From: DSVZ01 sp037439785
GTDB lineage: Bacteria; Verrucomicrobiota; Verrucomicrobiia; Limisphaerales; J093
DNA length: 64,000 nucleotides
Assembly (NCBI GenBank): GCA_037439785.1
Contig: JBBIVJ010000005.1
Location: forward strand, 83,618 to 147,617
Direction: 5' to 3'
Made by a program: the position numbers and the translations under genes. This document shows positions 24,583 to 33,168 of the stretch, one piece after another (positions within the stretch are counted from its first letter, which is position 1; each line of letters starts with the position of its first letter). Under the pieces are notes generated by a model that made no database searches, was not told the DNA's origin, and saw only the letters and a list, made by a program, of their open reading frames with translations.

Positions 24583-24795
24583 TCAGGAGCGGCCATTGCG
24601 CCGGAGATAGGTTAGGTCCGTCACCAGGAGCAAAGGCAGGATGTGGGCGAGATCTTTCTCGTCGAGAACCACAACTGAAGTCCGCCCCACTGCGATCTGG
24701 AATCGTTCCCGGACCCGGTACTTGGTGCCGTCGGCCATCCGGATCTCGAAGGGCAGTCCTTCATTGATTGCCGTCTGAATCTGGTCGCGTGTCAC
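24583..24795 (-). CDS. Small conserved-looking hypothetical protein (70 aa)
   Basis: A short gene starting at a GTG (24795) with a good Shine-Dalgarno GGAGG 5 nt upstream. The protein begins MTRDQIQTAINEGLPFEIRM and continues with a basic KYRVRERFQIAVGR stretch, then SVVVLDEKDLAHILPLLLVTDL. It looks like a small beta-rich domain; I recall similar 65-75-residue orphans in PVC bacteria but know no function. It is read in the same direction as lysA, 71 nt downstream. Confidence 0.6.
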   Translation of the reverse strand: MTRDQIQTAINEGLPFEIRMADGTKYRVRERFQIAVGRTSVVVLDEKDLAHILPLLLVTDLTYLRRNGRS

Positions 24796-24866
24796 GGGAA
24801 CCTCCGGGGCAAGGTGCCGCGGGCTTTGTGCGGCGGCAAGCGCCTCCCCCCTGCCGGGCGGCGCGG

Positions 24867-26183
24867 TCAGCGCGGGGACCGGGTGCGTTGCCACGAAGCG
24901 AGTTGCTCGCCGCGGTACAAGTCCTCGAGCGGCTGGCGGGCGCGGACCACTTCGGCCCGCCGGCCGCAGACCAGCACTTCCGCGGCGAGGGGCCGGCTGT
25001 TGTAATTCGAGGCCATGACAAAGCCGTAGGCCCCGGCACTCATCAGCGCCAGGTAATCGCCCTCGGCCACCGGCGGGAGCAGCCGGTCCCGGGCGAAGTA
25101 GTCGCCGGACTCGCACACGCCCCCCACCACGTCGCAACGGACCGGGCGGGCCCGCGGCCGGGCCCGGAGGGGGACGATCTGGTGGTGGGCGTCGTAGAAG
25201 GCCGGCCGGATCAGGTCGTTCATGGCGGCGTCCACGATCACGAACCGCTTGTGGGCGGTCTGCTTGACGTACTCGACGCGGGTCAACAACACGCCGGCAT
25301 TGCCCACGAGGTAGCGACCCGGTTCGAGGAGGATTTTCAGGCCCAGCCGCCGCAGCCGCGGCACCAGCGCGGCCGCATACCGCGCCGGCGTGAGGACCTG
25401 GCGGCCGGGACCGGTCCGCCACCAGGTGGGCGCGCCGCTGGCCAGGGCCGGCTCGTACACGATGCCGATGCCCCCGCCGAGGCTGAAAAATTCAATGCCG
25501 TGACGGGCGGCCAGTTCGGCGGCCAGGGGCGCCACGCGCTCGACGGCCTGCCGGAAGGGCGCCACCCGGGTCAGTTGCGAGCCGATGTGCATCTGCACGC
25601 CCCGCAGGTGGAGGTGGGGCAGGCGGGCGGCACGGGCGTACACGCCGGGCACCGCCTCGAAGGCGATGCCGAACTTGTTCTCGTAGGTGCCGGTGGTGAT
25701 CTTGGCGTGGGTGTGGGCATCCACGTTGGGATTGACCCGCACCGCCACCGGCGCGCGGACCTTCAGCCGCCCGGCCAGCGCGTTCAACCGGTGCAGCTCC
25801 GGCTCGCTCTCAACGTTGAAGCAGTAAATCTCCTGGCGCAGGGCGAACTCGATCTCCGCCGCCGTCTTGGCCACCCCCGCGAACACGCACCGCGCCGGGT
25901 TTCCCCCCGCGTCCAGCACCCGCTGCAGTTCGCCGCCGCTGACCACGTCGAACCCCGTCCCCTGCCGGGCGAAGGTGGCCAGGACCGCCCGGTTCGAGTT
26001 GGCCTTGACCGCGTAGCAAATGAGCGGGTCCAGGGGGGCGAGGGCGGCGGTGAGGTCGCGGAGGCGTCCCTCGAGGGTGCGCTGGGAATAGACGTACAGG
26101 GGCGTGCCCCAGCGGCGGGCCAGCGCCTCCAGGCTCACCCTCTCCGCGTGCAGGCGGCCGCGGACATAACGGAACTCATGCAT
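24867..26183 (-). CDS. lysA: Diaminopimelate decarboxylase
   Basis: A 438-residue PLP enzyme of fold type III. The Schiff-base Lys is in ICYAVKANSN near residue 58. SLGGGIGIVYEP is the phosphate-binding glycine loop, LEPGRYLVGNAG the next motif, and CDVVGGVCESGD carries the CESGD active-site Cys from the partner subunit. The NDLIRPAFYDAHH segment is typical of LysA. It makes L-lysine from meso-diaminopimelate. It is followed by the small 70-aa gene, while 320 bp of non-coding sequence lies upstream. Confidence 0.95.
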   Translation of the reverse strand: MHEFRYVRGRLHAERVSLEALARRWGTPLYVYSQRTLEGRLRDLTAALAPLDPLICYAVKANSNRAVLATFARQGTGFDVVSGGELQRVLDAGGNPARCVFAGVAKTAAEIEFALRQEIYCFNVESEPELHRLNALAGRLKVRAPVAVRVNPNVDAHTHAKITTGTYENKFGIAFEAVPGVYARAARLPHLHLRGVQMHIGSQLTRVAPFRQAVERVAPLAAELAARHGIEFFSLGGGIGIVYEPALASGAPTWWRTGPGRQVLTPARYAAALVPRLRRLGLKILLEPGRYLVGNAGVLLTRVEYVKQTAHKRFVIVDAAMNDLIRPAFYDAHHQIVPLRARPRARPVRCDVVGGVCESGDYFARDRLLPPVAEGDYLALMSAGAYGFVMASNYNSRPLAAEVLVCGRRAEVVRARQPLEDLYRGEQLASWQRTRSPR

Positions 26184-26503
26184 GGCGGGCGGTTATGCCA
26201 GAAGCCGCCGACCCTTGTCACGGGCAAGGCGCGCGCGAGCCCGTGGGACGGCGGGCGCCTGACCGTTCTGCGGCGGGGCGGGGTTGGCCGTAGCGCCGAC
26301 TCCCCGGTCCGTGCCCTGCAGGTTTCCCAAGCCGCAGCCCCTCCGCTTCTCTCCGCACCGCCGATGGGGGAATCGGTGACACCGCGGGTTGGAAACCTGC
26401 GCGACGACCTCGGCAATCAATGGAGGTGCGGCCCCGGGGCGGCCGCGGCCCAATTCGGCGGTTGACGCCCCGGCGGCGCTTTTTTAGGTTGGCGGCCCGG
26501 TGC
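26184..26503. other. Non-coding gap with an inverted repeat, before tRNA-Asp
   Basis: 320 bp without a credible gene. It contains a 10-bp inverted repeat, GCAGGTTTCC at 26318-26327 and GGAAACCTGC at 26391-26400, which may be a small dispersed palindromic element. The tRNA-Asp promoter lies at its right end. Confidence 0.5.
26462..26490 (+). promoter_or_regulatory. Putative promoter of tRNA-Asp
   Basis: TTGACG (26462-26467), 17-bp spacer ending in a T run, TAGGTT (26485-26490). The mature tRNA 5' end is 14 nt further on. Confidence 0.45.
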
Positions 26504-26580
26504 GGGGGCGTAGCTCAATTGGTTAGAGCGCTGCCCTGTCACGGCAGAGGTTACGGGTTCGAGCCCCGCCGCTCCCGCCA
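26504..26580 (+). tRNA. tRNA-Asp (anticodon GTC)
   Basis: A 77-nt cloverleaf: acceptor GGGGGCG with CGCTCCC (one G-U), D stem GCTC/GAGC, anticodon stem CTGCC/GGCAG around CTGTCAC (GTC at 26538-26540), T arm ACGGG-TTCGAGC-CCCGC with an A-C mismatch at the stem base, discriminator G and encoded CCA. G73 is the expected aspartate identity element. Confidence 0.95.
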
Positions 26581-26649
26581 TCTTTTCCCCTCCCCGCGCT
26601 TCCCCAGACCTTGGGGGCCCGCGCCGCCCTTCGATGGCCCGCCGACGCC

Positions 26650-27684
26650 TCAGTAGCTCATCCGGTCCAGTTTCACCTTGCCGCGGAAAATCCAGTAGAT
26701 GCTCACCGTGTAGGCCAGCACGACGGGCAGGCCGATGAGGGCGATCGTCAGCATGATGCCCAGCGTCCTGGGCGAGGAGGCGGCGTTGTGGATGGTCAGG
26801 CTGAACTCGGGGTTGGGCCGGCTCAGGACCAGGTGCGGGTACATCTCCAGTCCGAAGAGCGTCATCAGCGCCACCATCGCCACGCACGAGGAGACAAAGG
26901 CCCGGCCGTCCCGCCGCCGGCTGACCTCGCGCGGGATGTTGGCGATGGCCAGCATGTTCACCAGCGCGATGCTGAACAACCAGGGGTTGGCCCGCACCCG
27001 CGCCGCCATGTGCGGCACGTACAGCAGCGTGGCCATGGTGGTGATGGCGTAGCAGATGACGAAGCAGATGATGGTGCGGTTGATCCACCCGCGCAGTTGT
27101 TCGTGCAGTTCGCCCTCGGTCTTCATCGCCGCGTAAATCGCCCCGTGCATCGCGAAGAGCGCCACCGTGGTGACCCCCAGCAGCAGCGCGTACGGATGCA
27201 GCAGGTCCAGGAAACCGCCGGCGTACTCGCCCCGCGCGTCCAACGGGATGCCCCAGGCGATGTTGCCCATCGCCACGCCGATGAGGAAGCTCGACAGCAC
27301 GCTGCCGCCGGCAAAGCCCACGTCCCACATCTGCCGCCACCAGTGCATCGGCTGTTTGCTGCGGAACTCGATGGCCACGGCGCGGAAGATCAGCGCCACC
27401 AGCAGGAGCACGAAGGCGAGGTAAAACCCCGAGAACACCGTGGCGTACACGTGCGGAAACGCCGCGAACAACGCCCCCCCGCCGGTCACCAGCCACACCT
27501 CGTTGCCGTCCCAGACCGGGCCGATGGCGTTGAGCAGCAGCCGCCGGTGCTCGTCCTTTTTGGTGAACAGGTGCAGCGCCCCCACGCCCAGATCGAAGCC
27601 ATCCAGCATCGCGTAGCCGGTGAACAGCACGCCGATGAGCACGAACCAGACGGTGGGCAGGTCCAGCCAGTCGGGGAAACTCAT
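26650..27684 (-). CDS. cydB: Cytochrome bd ubiquinol oxidase subunit II
   Basis: A 344-residue membrane protein with the CydB pattern: WFVLIGVLFTGYAMLDGFDLGVG in the first helix, AIGPVWDGNEVWLVTGGGALFAAFP and FRSKQPMHWWRQMWDVGFAGGS, then about eight membrane helices. CydB binds quinone-oxidase structural lipids and supports the haem-carrying CydA. The ATG overlaps the cydA stop (ATGA). The bd oxidase gives high-affinity O2 reduction at low oxygen or under stress. A small CydX-type subunit is not visible downstream. Confidence 0.95.
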   Translation of the reverse strand: MSFPDWLDLPTVWFVLIGVLFTGYAMLDGFDLGVGALHLFTKKDEHRRLLLNAIGPVWDGNEVWLVTGGGALFAAFPHVYATVFSGFYLAFVLLLVALIFRAVAIEFRSKQPMHWWRQMWDVGFAGGSVLSSFLIGVAMGNIAWGIPLDARGEYAGGFLDLLHPYALLLGVTTVALFAMHGAIYAAMKTEGELHEQLRGWINRTIICFVICYAITTMATLLYVPHMAARVRANPWLFSIALVNMLAIANIPREVSRRRDGRAFVSSCVAMVALMTLFGLEMYPHLVLSRPNPEFSLTIHNAASSPRTLGIMLTIALIGLPVVLAYTVSIYWIFRGKVKLDRMSY

Positions 27685-29063
27685 GGCGCGCCTCCCTCTT
27701 CCGTGGGCCGTACCGGCAGCGCCAGCTTGCCGCTGGGGATCAGGTCCGCCGCGTCCGGCCCGTGCTGGATTTTGTCGTTGAGCAGGTACACGAACACCGC
27801 AAAGAGCAGGAGGTAGATGAAGGTGAACAGCACCAGCGAACCAAGCACCACCTGCGCCGTCACCACCGGCGAGAGCCCCTCCGCCGTGCGCATCAGGCCG
27901 TACACGATCCAGGGTTGCCGGCCGATCTCGGCGGCGAACCACCCGGCCTGGTTGGCAATCTGCGGGCCGAGCACCGAGAACACCAGCAACCACAGCATCC
28001 AGCGGTGGCGGAACATAATCCCCCGCCAGCACAGGAACGTCCCGGCCACCGCCACCGCAATCATCGCTAGCCCGATCGCCACCATCAGGTGATAAAGCTG
28101 GAACACCGGCTGCACCGGCGGCCGGTCCTCGGGCGGAAACGCCTTCAGCCCCGTGACCGGCGCGTCCACGTCCCCGTGCGTGAGGTAGCTCAACAGGCCC
28201 GGGATGGCCGGGCCGATGACCCGCTCGTTCTGTTCGTCCACCCAGCCGAACAGCACCAGCGGCGCGCGCGGCGTCGTTTCGTACAACCCCTCGAAGGCCG
28301 CCAGCTTGGCCGGCTGGTTGCGGGCCACGCCCTGCGCGCTTTCGTGGCCGCTGACCAGCGAGAGCACCGCCGCCACCAGTCCCAGCCCCAGCCCCACGCG
28401 CATCGAGACCCGGGCGAAGTCCAGATGCCGGTTGCGGAGCAGATACCACGCGGCCACGCTCACCATCAGAAACGCCCCCGCTTGCCAGCAGCCGCACAGC
28501 ACGTGAAACAGCCGCTCCATCGAGGAAGGGTTGAACACCATCGCCCAGAAATCGGTGATCTCGGCCCGCGGCCCGAGCGGCGTCTGCACGATGTGGTAGC
28601 CGGCCGGCGTCTGCATCCACGAATTGGCCACCACGATCCAGATGGCGCTGAAGTGCGCCCCAAAGCACACCATGCAGGTCGAAAAGAAATGCATCCGCCG
28701 GCTCACCTTGTCCCAGCCGAACAACAGCACCGCCAGAAAGCCCGACTCCAGGAAAAACGCGAAAATGCCCTCCGCCGCCAGCGCGCTGCCGAAGACATCC
28801 CCCACAAACCGCGAGTAGGCCGCCCAGTTCGTGCCGAACTGGAATTCCATCACGATGCCCGTGGCCACCCCCAGTGCGAAGGTCAGCGCGAAAATCCGTG
28901 TCCAGAACCGCGCCATCTGGTGGTAGAGCGGGTTGCCGGTGCGCAACCACAGCGCCTCCATGATCACCAGCGCCACCCCCAGCCCAATGCTCAGCGGCGG
29001 GTAGAGATAGTGAAACGACACCGTCGCGGCGAACTGGACCCGGGAGAGCGTCAGGACATCCAT
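27681..29063 (-). CDS. cydA: Cytochrome bd ubiquinol oxidase subunit I
   Basis: A 460-residue protein. RVQFAATVSFHYLYPPLSIGLG holds the haem b595 histidine near residue 18. GWFAAEIGRQPW is the conserved quinol/haem d motif, and the Q-loop is the short type. LVSGHESAQGVARNQPAK is the family VSGHxQA-like region. Together with CydB it oxidises quinol and reduces oxygen to water in the membrane. The ATG at 29063 is chosen over the GTG immediately before it. A TTGACC-17-TAGCAC promoter ends 11 nt upstream of it. Confidence 0.95.
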   Translation of the reverse strand: MDVLTLSRVQFAATVSFHYLYPPLSIGLGVALVIMEALWLRTGNPLYHQMARFWTRIFALTFALGVATGIVMEFQFGTNWAAYSRFVGDVFGSALAAEGIFAFFLESGFLAVLLFGWDKVSRRMHFFSTCMVCFGAHFSAIWIVVANSWMQTPAGYHIVQTPLGPRAEITDFWAMVFNPSSMERLFHVLCGCWQAGAFLMVSVAAWYLLRNRHLDFARVSMRVGLGLGLVAAVLSLVSGHESAQGVARNQPAKLAAFEGLYETTPRAPLVLFGWVDEQNERVIGPAIPGLLSYLTHGDVDAPVTGLKAFPPEDRPPVQPVFQLYHLMVAIGLAMIAVAVAGTFLCWRGIMFRHRWMLWLLVFSVLGPQIANQAGWFAAEIGRQPWIVYGLMRTAEGLSPVVTAQVVLGSLVLFTFIYLLLFAVFVYLLNDKIQHGPDAADLIPSGKLALPVRPTEEGGAP

Positions 29064-29074
29064 CACCGCCGCCG

Positions 29075-29103
29075 GTGCTATCGCCCCCCTACCTGCCGGT
29101 CAA
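29075..29103 (-). promoter_or_regulatory. Putative cydAB promoter with almost no leader
   Basis: On the minus strand TTGACC (29103-29098), 17-bp spacer, TAGCAC (29080-29075); the cydA ATG is at 29063. The expected start point is about 5 nt before the ATG. Confidence 0.5.
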
Positions 29104-29185
29104 GCCCCCACGGCCGCCGGCGGCGGAATGGGCTTGCTTTTGGGTTGCCCGGACTCAACCTTGCCCCACCAACTGACAACGTCCT

Positions 29186-29419
29186 ATGGCTGACAAGGCA
29201 AACAAATATCCCGAGAACGCACCCGGCCGGTACTACGTGGACAATCAATGCATTGACTGCGACCTCTGCCGGGAAACGGCACCCAACAATTTCAAACGCA
29301 ACGAGGACGGCGGCTTCTCCTTCGTGAACAAGCAGCCCGAGAACGAGGAGGAGGAAAAGCAGTGCAAGGAAGCCAAGGAAGGCTGCCCCGTGGAAGCCAT
29401 CGGCGACGACGGCCCTTGA
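29186..29419 (+). CDS. Single-cluster [4Fe-4S] ferredoxin
   Basis: A 77-residue acidic protein with C22-x2-C25-x2-C28 near the N-terminus and C67-P near the end, the four ligands of one [4Fe-4S] cluster. C60 may form a disulfide or a spare ligand. The sequence between, rich in Glu, matches small ferredoxins such as those of Thermotoga and Desulfovibrio. It transfers electrons to unidentified partners. It is divergent from cydAB, followed by a strong terminator, so it is a monocistronic gene. No Shine-Dalgarno sequence is seen before the ATG. Confidence 0.9.
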   Translation: MADKANKYPENAPGRYYVDNQCIDCDLCRETAPNNFKRNEDGGFSFVNKQPENEEEEKQCKEAKEGCPVEAIGDDGP

Positions 29420-29443
29420 AGGCCTTCCCCAGGTCGAACGCCC

Positions 29444-29470
29444 GCCCGCCGCAAGGCGGGCTTTTTTTTT
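29444..29470 (+). terminator. Rho-independent terminator of the ferredoxin gene
   Basis: GCCCGCC (29444-29450), loop GCAA, GGCGGGC (29455-29461), followed by nine T. The T run lies on the plus strand, while tsaD ends on the opposite strand at 29477. Confidence 0.93.
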
Positions 29471-29476
29471 GCCCGC

Positions 29477-30514
29477 TCAACCCAGTTCCCACCGCGGCCG
29501 CATCTCGGCATCCAGCGGCGTCGCCGGCAGACCGCGCCGCCAGTAGCGCTCGGCCAGCACGGCCACCATGGCGGCGTTGTCTCCGCACCACCGCGGTTCG
29601 GCCAGCCGACACCGCAAACCCTCCGCGGCGCAGGCGGCGTTCAGGCGTTCCCGCAATGCCCGGTTGCACACCACCCCGCCGGCCGCCGTCACCCACCGTA
29701 CCCCCAGCCGGCGCGTCGCCCGCACGGTCTTGACCACCAGCACCTCCACGATGGCCGCCTGCACACTGGCGCACAAATCCCGGCGCCGTACCGGGTCGGC
29801 CAGCACCTCCGGATGGTCGCGCAGGTGGTAACGCACCGCGGTTTTCAGGCCGCTGAAACTGAAATCATCGTTCCGGTCCGCCAGCAACGGCCGCGGCAGC
29901 ACCACCGCCGCGGGGTCCCCGCCTGCCGCCTCCCGCTCCAGGGCCGGTCCCCCCGGATAGGGCAGGCCCAGCAGCCGCGCCGTCTTGTCAAAACACTCCC
30001 CGGCCGCATCGTCCACCGTCCCCCCCAGCAGGCGATGCCGGCCCTCGGCCTCGACCTGCACCAACAAGGTGTGGCCCCCGCTGGCAATCAGCGCCACGTG
30101 GGGCTCGAACGCCTCGAATTCCGCGCGCGGCGGCTCCCCCGCTAGCCACGGCGAGTAAAGGTGCGCCTCGTGGTGGTGCATCCCGAGAAACGGCCGCCCC
30201 AGGGCAAACGCCACGGCCTGGCCGGCGCGCAGCCCGATCAACAGCGCTTGGGGCAAACCCGGCCCCCGCGTGGCCGCCACCGCCGTCACCTCCGCCGGGC
30301 TCACCGCCGCCTGACGCAGGACCTCCCGCGTCAGGGGCAGCCAGCACCGCAGGTGCTCCCGCGTGGCCAGTTCCGGCACCACCCCGCCATATTCGGCGTG
30401 CACCACCCCCTGCGACGCCACCGCGTGCGCCAGCACCCGCCCCTCGCGCACCACCGCGCAGGCGGTTTCGTCACACGAGGTCTCAAGGGCCAGAATCGTC
30501 ACCGGTGAAGTCAT
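29477..30514 (-). CDS. tsaD: tRNA N6-adenosine threonylcarbamoyltransferase
   Basis: A 345-residue Kae1/TsaD protein. ILALETSCDETACAVV opens the ASKHA fold; the iron ligands are in GMHHHEAHLYSP (H114 and H118), followed by LIASGGHTLLVQ, GECFDKTARLLGLPYPGGP and AAGGVVCNRALRERL. It transfers threonylcarbamoyl to A37 of ANN-decoding tRNAs. The ATG at 30514 places the first motif at the right distance; upstream in-frame codons overlap the tRNA-Leu gene. Partners TsaB/C/E are outside this window. Confidence 0.94.
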   Translation of the reverse strand: MTSPVTILALETSCDETACAVVREGRVLAHAVASQGVVHAEYGGVVPELATREHLRCWLPLTREVLRQAAVSPAEVTAVAATRGPGLPQALLIGLRAGQAVAFALGRPFLGMHHHEAHLYSPWLAGEPPRAEFEAFEPHVALIASGGHTLLVQVEAEGRHRLLGGTVDDAAGECFDKTARLLGLPYPGGPALEREAAGGDPAAVVLPRPLLADRNDDFSFSGLKTAVRYHLRDHPEVLADPVRRRDLCASVQAAIVEVLVVKTVRATRRLGVRWVTAAGGVVCNRALRERLNAACAAEGLRCRLAEPRWCGDNAAMVAVLAERYWRRGLPATPLDAEMRPRWELG

Positions 30515-30614
30515 GATGGAACCGTTTCGCCCGGAAACTGGCGGCCGTCCCGCTCCCCAGCAAGGGCCGCCGGCGCACGGCGCATGGCCACCGCCAACGG
30601 ACCACAAGGGGAAT

Positions 30615-30699
30615 TGGTGGGCGCGACAGGACTTGAACCTGCACGGCTTGCGCCAAGGGATCCTAAGTCCCTCGTGTCTGCCAGTTCCACCACGCGCCC
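30615..30699 (-). tRNA. tRNA-Leu (anticodon TAG)
   Basis: An 85-nt class II tRNA: acceptor GGGCGCG/CGCGCCC, anticodon stem AGGGA/TCCCT around CTTAGGA (TAG), a long variable arm (TGGCGCAAGCCG), T loop TTCAAGT, discriminator A and encoded CCA. It decodes CUN codons. Confidence 0.95.
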
Positions 30700-30875
30700 G
30701 GGAAACTGCGCCTCCGGCGCCACCACACCCGCTGCCGACCCAACCGGCCTCGCGGACCTGGCCGCCGTGGTTGCGCGAGGTAACTATGCGCCGCCCCCCC
30801 CCTCCGGCAAGCGCAGAACCAGCCCGCCTCGACAAAACAGTCGCGCCCCGCCGTCGGCTTTGTCACCCTTGCACC

Positions 30876-32573
30876 GTGAAATCTCCCGGCCCCCCTTTTC
30901 GACCCGCCCGCGCGGGGGCGCTGGCGCTGGCCGTGGCGTGTGCCGCCCCCGCCGTGCTCCCCGCCGACCGCGTGCAAGGCCGCTCGATGGTGCTCAGCCG
31001 CCACGGCATCGTGGCCAGCGAACATCCCCTGGCCTCCCAGGCCGGCGCCCAGGTCCTGGCCGAAGGCGGCTCCGCGGTGGACGCCGCCATCGCCGCCAAC
31101 GCCGTCATGGGCGTGGTCGCCCCCATGACCTGCGGTCTGGGCGGCGACCTGTTCGCGCTGGTGTACGAGGCGCGCACCGGCCGGCTCCACGGCCTGGATG
31201 CCAGCGGCTGGGCCCCCGCCTGCCTCACCGTCGAGGCCCTGCGGCAACGCGGGCACTTCTCCATGCCCGAGCGCGGCATCTGGTCGGTCACCGTGCCGGG
31301 CTGCGTGGCCGGCTGGGACGCGCTGCACACGCGATTTGGCCGGAAAAGCTGGGGCCGGCTCCTGGCACCGGCCCGCCGCCTCGCCGAGGAAGGCTTTCCC
31401 GTGACCGAGATCGTGGCCGGCTACTGGCGCTCCAGCGAGGCGTTGCTGCGCGGCGATGCGGAGGCAGCGCGCACGTTCCTGCCCGGCGGGCGGGCGCCGG
31501 CGGTGGGCGAACTGTTCCGCAACCCCGACCTGGCCTGGAGCCTCCGCCAGGTGGCCCGCGGCGGGCGACGCACCTTTTACACGGGCGCGGTGGCGCAACG
31601 GCTGCTGGCCTGCGCCCACCGCCACGGCGCCGCCTGGACCGCGGCCGACCTGGGCGAGTTCCGCGCCGATTGGGTCACCCCCCTGGCCACCACCTACCGC
31701 GGCTGGACCGTGTACGAAATCCCGCCCCAGGGCCAGGGTATCGCCGCCCTGATCATGCTCAACCTCATGGAAACCTTCCCCCTCGCCGAGTGGGGCCGGG
31801 ACGACCCCCGCACCTGGCACGCCATGATCGAGGCCAAGAAACTGGCCTACGCCGACCTCCTCCGCCACGTGGGCGACCCCCGCTTCGGCCCCGTCCCCAC
31901 CGCCGGTCTCCTCGACAAGGACTACGCCCGCGCCCGTGCCCGTTTGATTGACCCTGAACGCGCTGCCGACCTGGTGCCCCCGGGCGAACCGCCGGCTGCC
32001 GGACCCGACACCACCTACCTCTGCGCGGTGGACGCGGAGGGCAACCTCGTTTCGCTGATTCAAAGCAACTACCAGGGCTTCGGCTCCGGCCTTGTCGCCG
32101 AAGGCACCGGCTTCGGCCTGCAAAACCGCGGCGGCCTGTTCACCCTCACCCCCGACCACCCCAACACCCTCGCCCCCCGCAAGCGCCCCCTGCACACCAT
32201 CATCCCCGCGCTCATGGAACGCGGCGACGTGCGCATCGCCTTCGGCATCATGGGCGGCTGGAACCAGGCCCAGGCCCACGCCCAGTTCGTGGCCAACCTA
32301 GTGGACTTCGGCCTCAACCTCCAGGCCGCCCTGGAGGCGCCCCGCTTTACCAAACTCACCTTCGACGGCACCGACGTCGCCCTCGAAGCCCGCGTGCCCG
32401 AGGCCATCCATGCCGCCCTCACCGCCCGCGGCCACACCGTGAACCTCCTCCCCGCCCGGGCCGATGCCGTGGGCGGGGGCCAGGCCGTGATGCGCGACTT
32501 CCGCCGCGGCGTCAACGCCGGCGCCTCCGACCCCCGCAAGGACGGCGCCGCCATCCCCGAGCCGGTCCGCTGA
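30876..32573 (+). CDS. ggt: Gamma-glutamyltransferase (exported)
   Basis: A 565-residue Ntn hydrolase precursor (GTG start with signal peptide through about residue 30). The mature large subunit has SRHGIVASEHPLASQAG and GGSAVDAAIAANAVMGVVAP, typical of GGT. The self-cleavage nucleophile is Thr379 in GPDTTYLCAVDAEGN, followed by the FGSGLV oxyanion region and NRGGLFTL. The enzyme cleaves the gamma-glutamyl bond of glutathione and conjugates in the periplasm. It is followed by a 1-nt gap and a small hypothetical gene. Confidence 0.9.
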   Translation: MKSPGPPFRPARAGALALAVACAAPAVLPADRVQGRSMVLSRHGIVASEHPLASQAGAQVLAEGGSAVDAAIAANAVMGVVAPMTCGLGGDLFALVYEARTGRLHGLDASGWAPACLTVEALRQRGHFSMPERGIWSVTVPGCVAGWDALHTRFGRKSWGRLLAPARRLAEEGFPVTEIVAGYWRSSEALLRGDAEAARTFLPGGRAPAVGELFRNPDLAWSLRQVARGGRRTFYTGAVAQRLLACAHRHGAAWTAADLGEFRADWVTPLATTYRGWTVYEIPPQGQGIAALIMLNLMETFPLAEWGRDDPRTWHAMIEAKKLAYADLLRHVGDPRFGPVPTAGLLDKDYARARARLIDPERAADLVPPGEPPAAGPDTTYLCAVDAEGNLVSLIQSNYQGFGSGLVAEGTGFGLQNRGGLFTLTPDHPNTLAPRKRPLHTIIPALMERGDVRIAFGIMGGWNQAQAHAQFVANLVDFGLNLQAALEAPRFTKLTFDGTDVALEARVPEAIHAALTARGHTVNLLPARADAVGGGQAVMRDFRRGVNAGASDPRKDGAAIPEPVR

Positions 32574-32574
32574 C

Positions 32575-33168
32575 ATGAACGCCACCCGCGCCTCCTGGGC
32601 GGGCGCAGCGGCCCTCGGCCTGTTGCTCGGTCTGCTGGGCCTGGCCCGACCCGCCGCACCCGCCTCGCCCTGTCCACCGCACCTCGCTCCCTGGGTCCAG
32701 GACCTGGGCGCCCGGCCCGGCCTCCGCCAACGACTCGCCCTCCACCTGGCCCGGTGGAGCCCCACCCTCGCCCCCCGCCTGCCGGCCTTCCTCGATCCCG
32801 ACGCTCAGGAACGCCGGCGCCTGGAGGCCTGCCACGCCTTGCTGGCCCGCTCCTCCGAAACCCGCGCCGCCGCTCCCGCGCTAAACCACCTGCTGCTGAA
32901 ACGCCTGCACCACCCCGTCCGCAGCCCGCTTCCCGGCGACCCCACCCCGTTCTTCGCCTTCCTGGTCCTGGCCCACAGCGGGCAGCCCGCCGATGCTCTG
33001 GTCGCGCAGGCCCGCCAACTCCCCGGCGGCCTGGAACCCCTGACCCGCTTCTGCACCGGCCTGCTGACCACCGAAGACGAGCAAGTGCGCCGCCTGGCCG
33101 AACAAACCCTGCAAGCCGCCGCCCGCCTGATGGGAAATGCGGAATGCGGAACGCGGAGTGGCGGGTAG
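32575..33168 (+). CDS. Secreted hypothetical protein (197 aa) with repeat-derived tail
   Basis: It starts directly after the ggt stop and has a signal peptide (ATRASWAGAAALGLLLGLLGL). The mature part is an Ala/Leu/Arg-rich helical protein, possibly HEAT-like: LHLARWSPTLAPRLPAFL, ALNHLLLKRLHHP, FFAFLVLAHSGQP. I do not recognise the family. The last residues MGNAECGTRSGG are read from the AATGCGGAATGC-type element that opens the repeat island, so the native stop may have been lost to repeat insertion. Confidence 0.5.
   Translation: MNATRASWAGAAALGLLLGLLGLARPAAPASPCPPHLAPWVQDLGARPGLRQRLALHLARWSPTLAPRLPAFLDPDAQERRRLEACHALLARSSETRAAAPALNHLLLKRLHHPVRSPLPGDPTPFFAFLVLAHSGQPADALVAQARQLPGGLEPLTRFCTGLLTTEDEQVRRLAEQTLQAAARLMGNAECGTRSGG

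Noticed and set aside
26650..28950. Apparent large protein fusing cydB with an upstream segment
   Set aside because: The first part is an out-of-frame reading of cydA; the true cydB starts at 27684 with an ATGA overlap.
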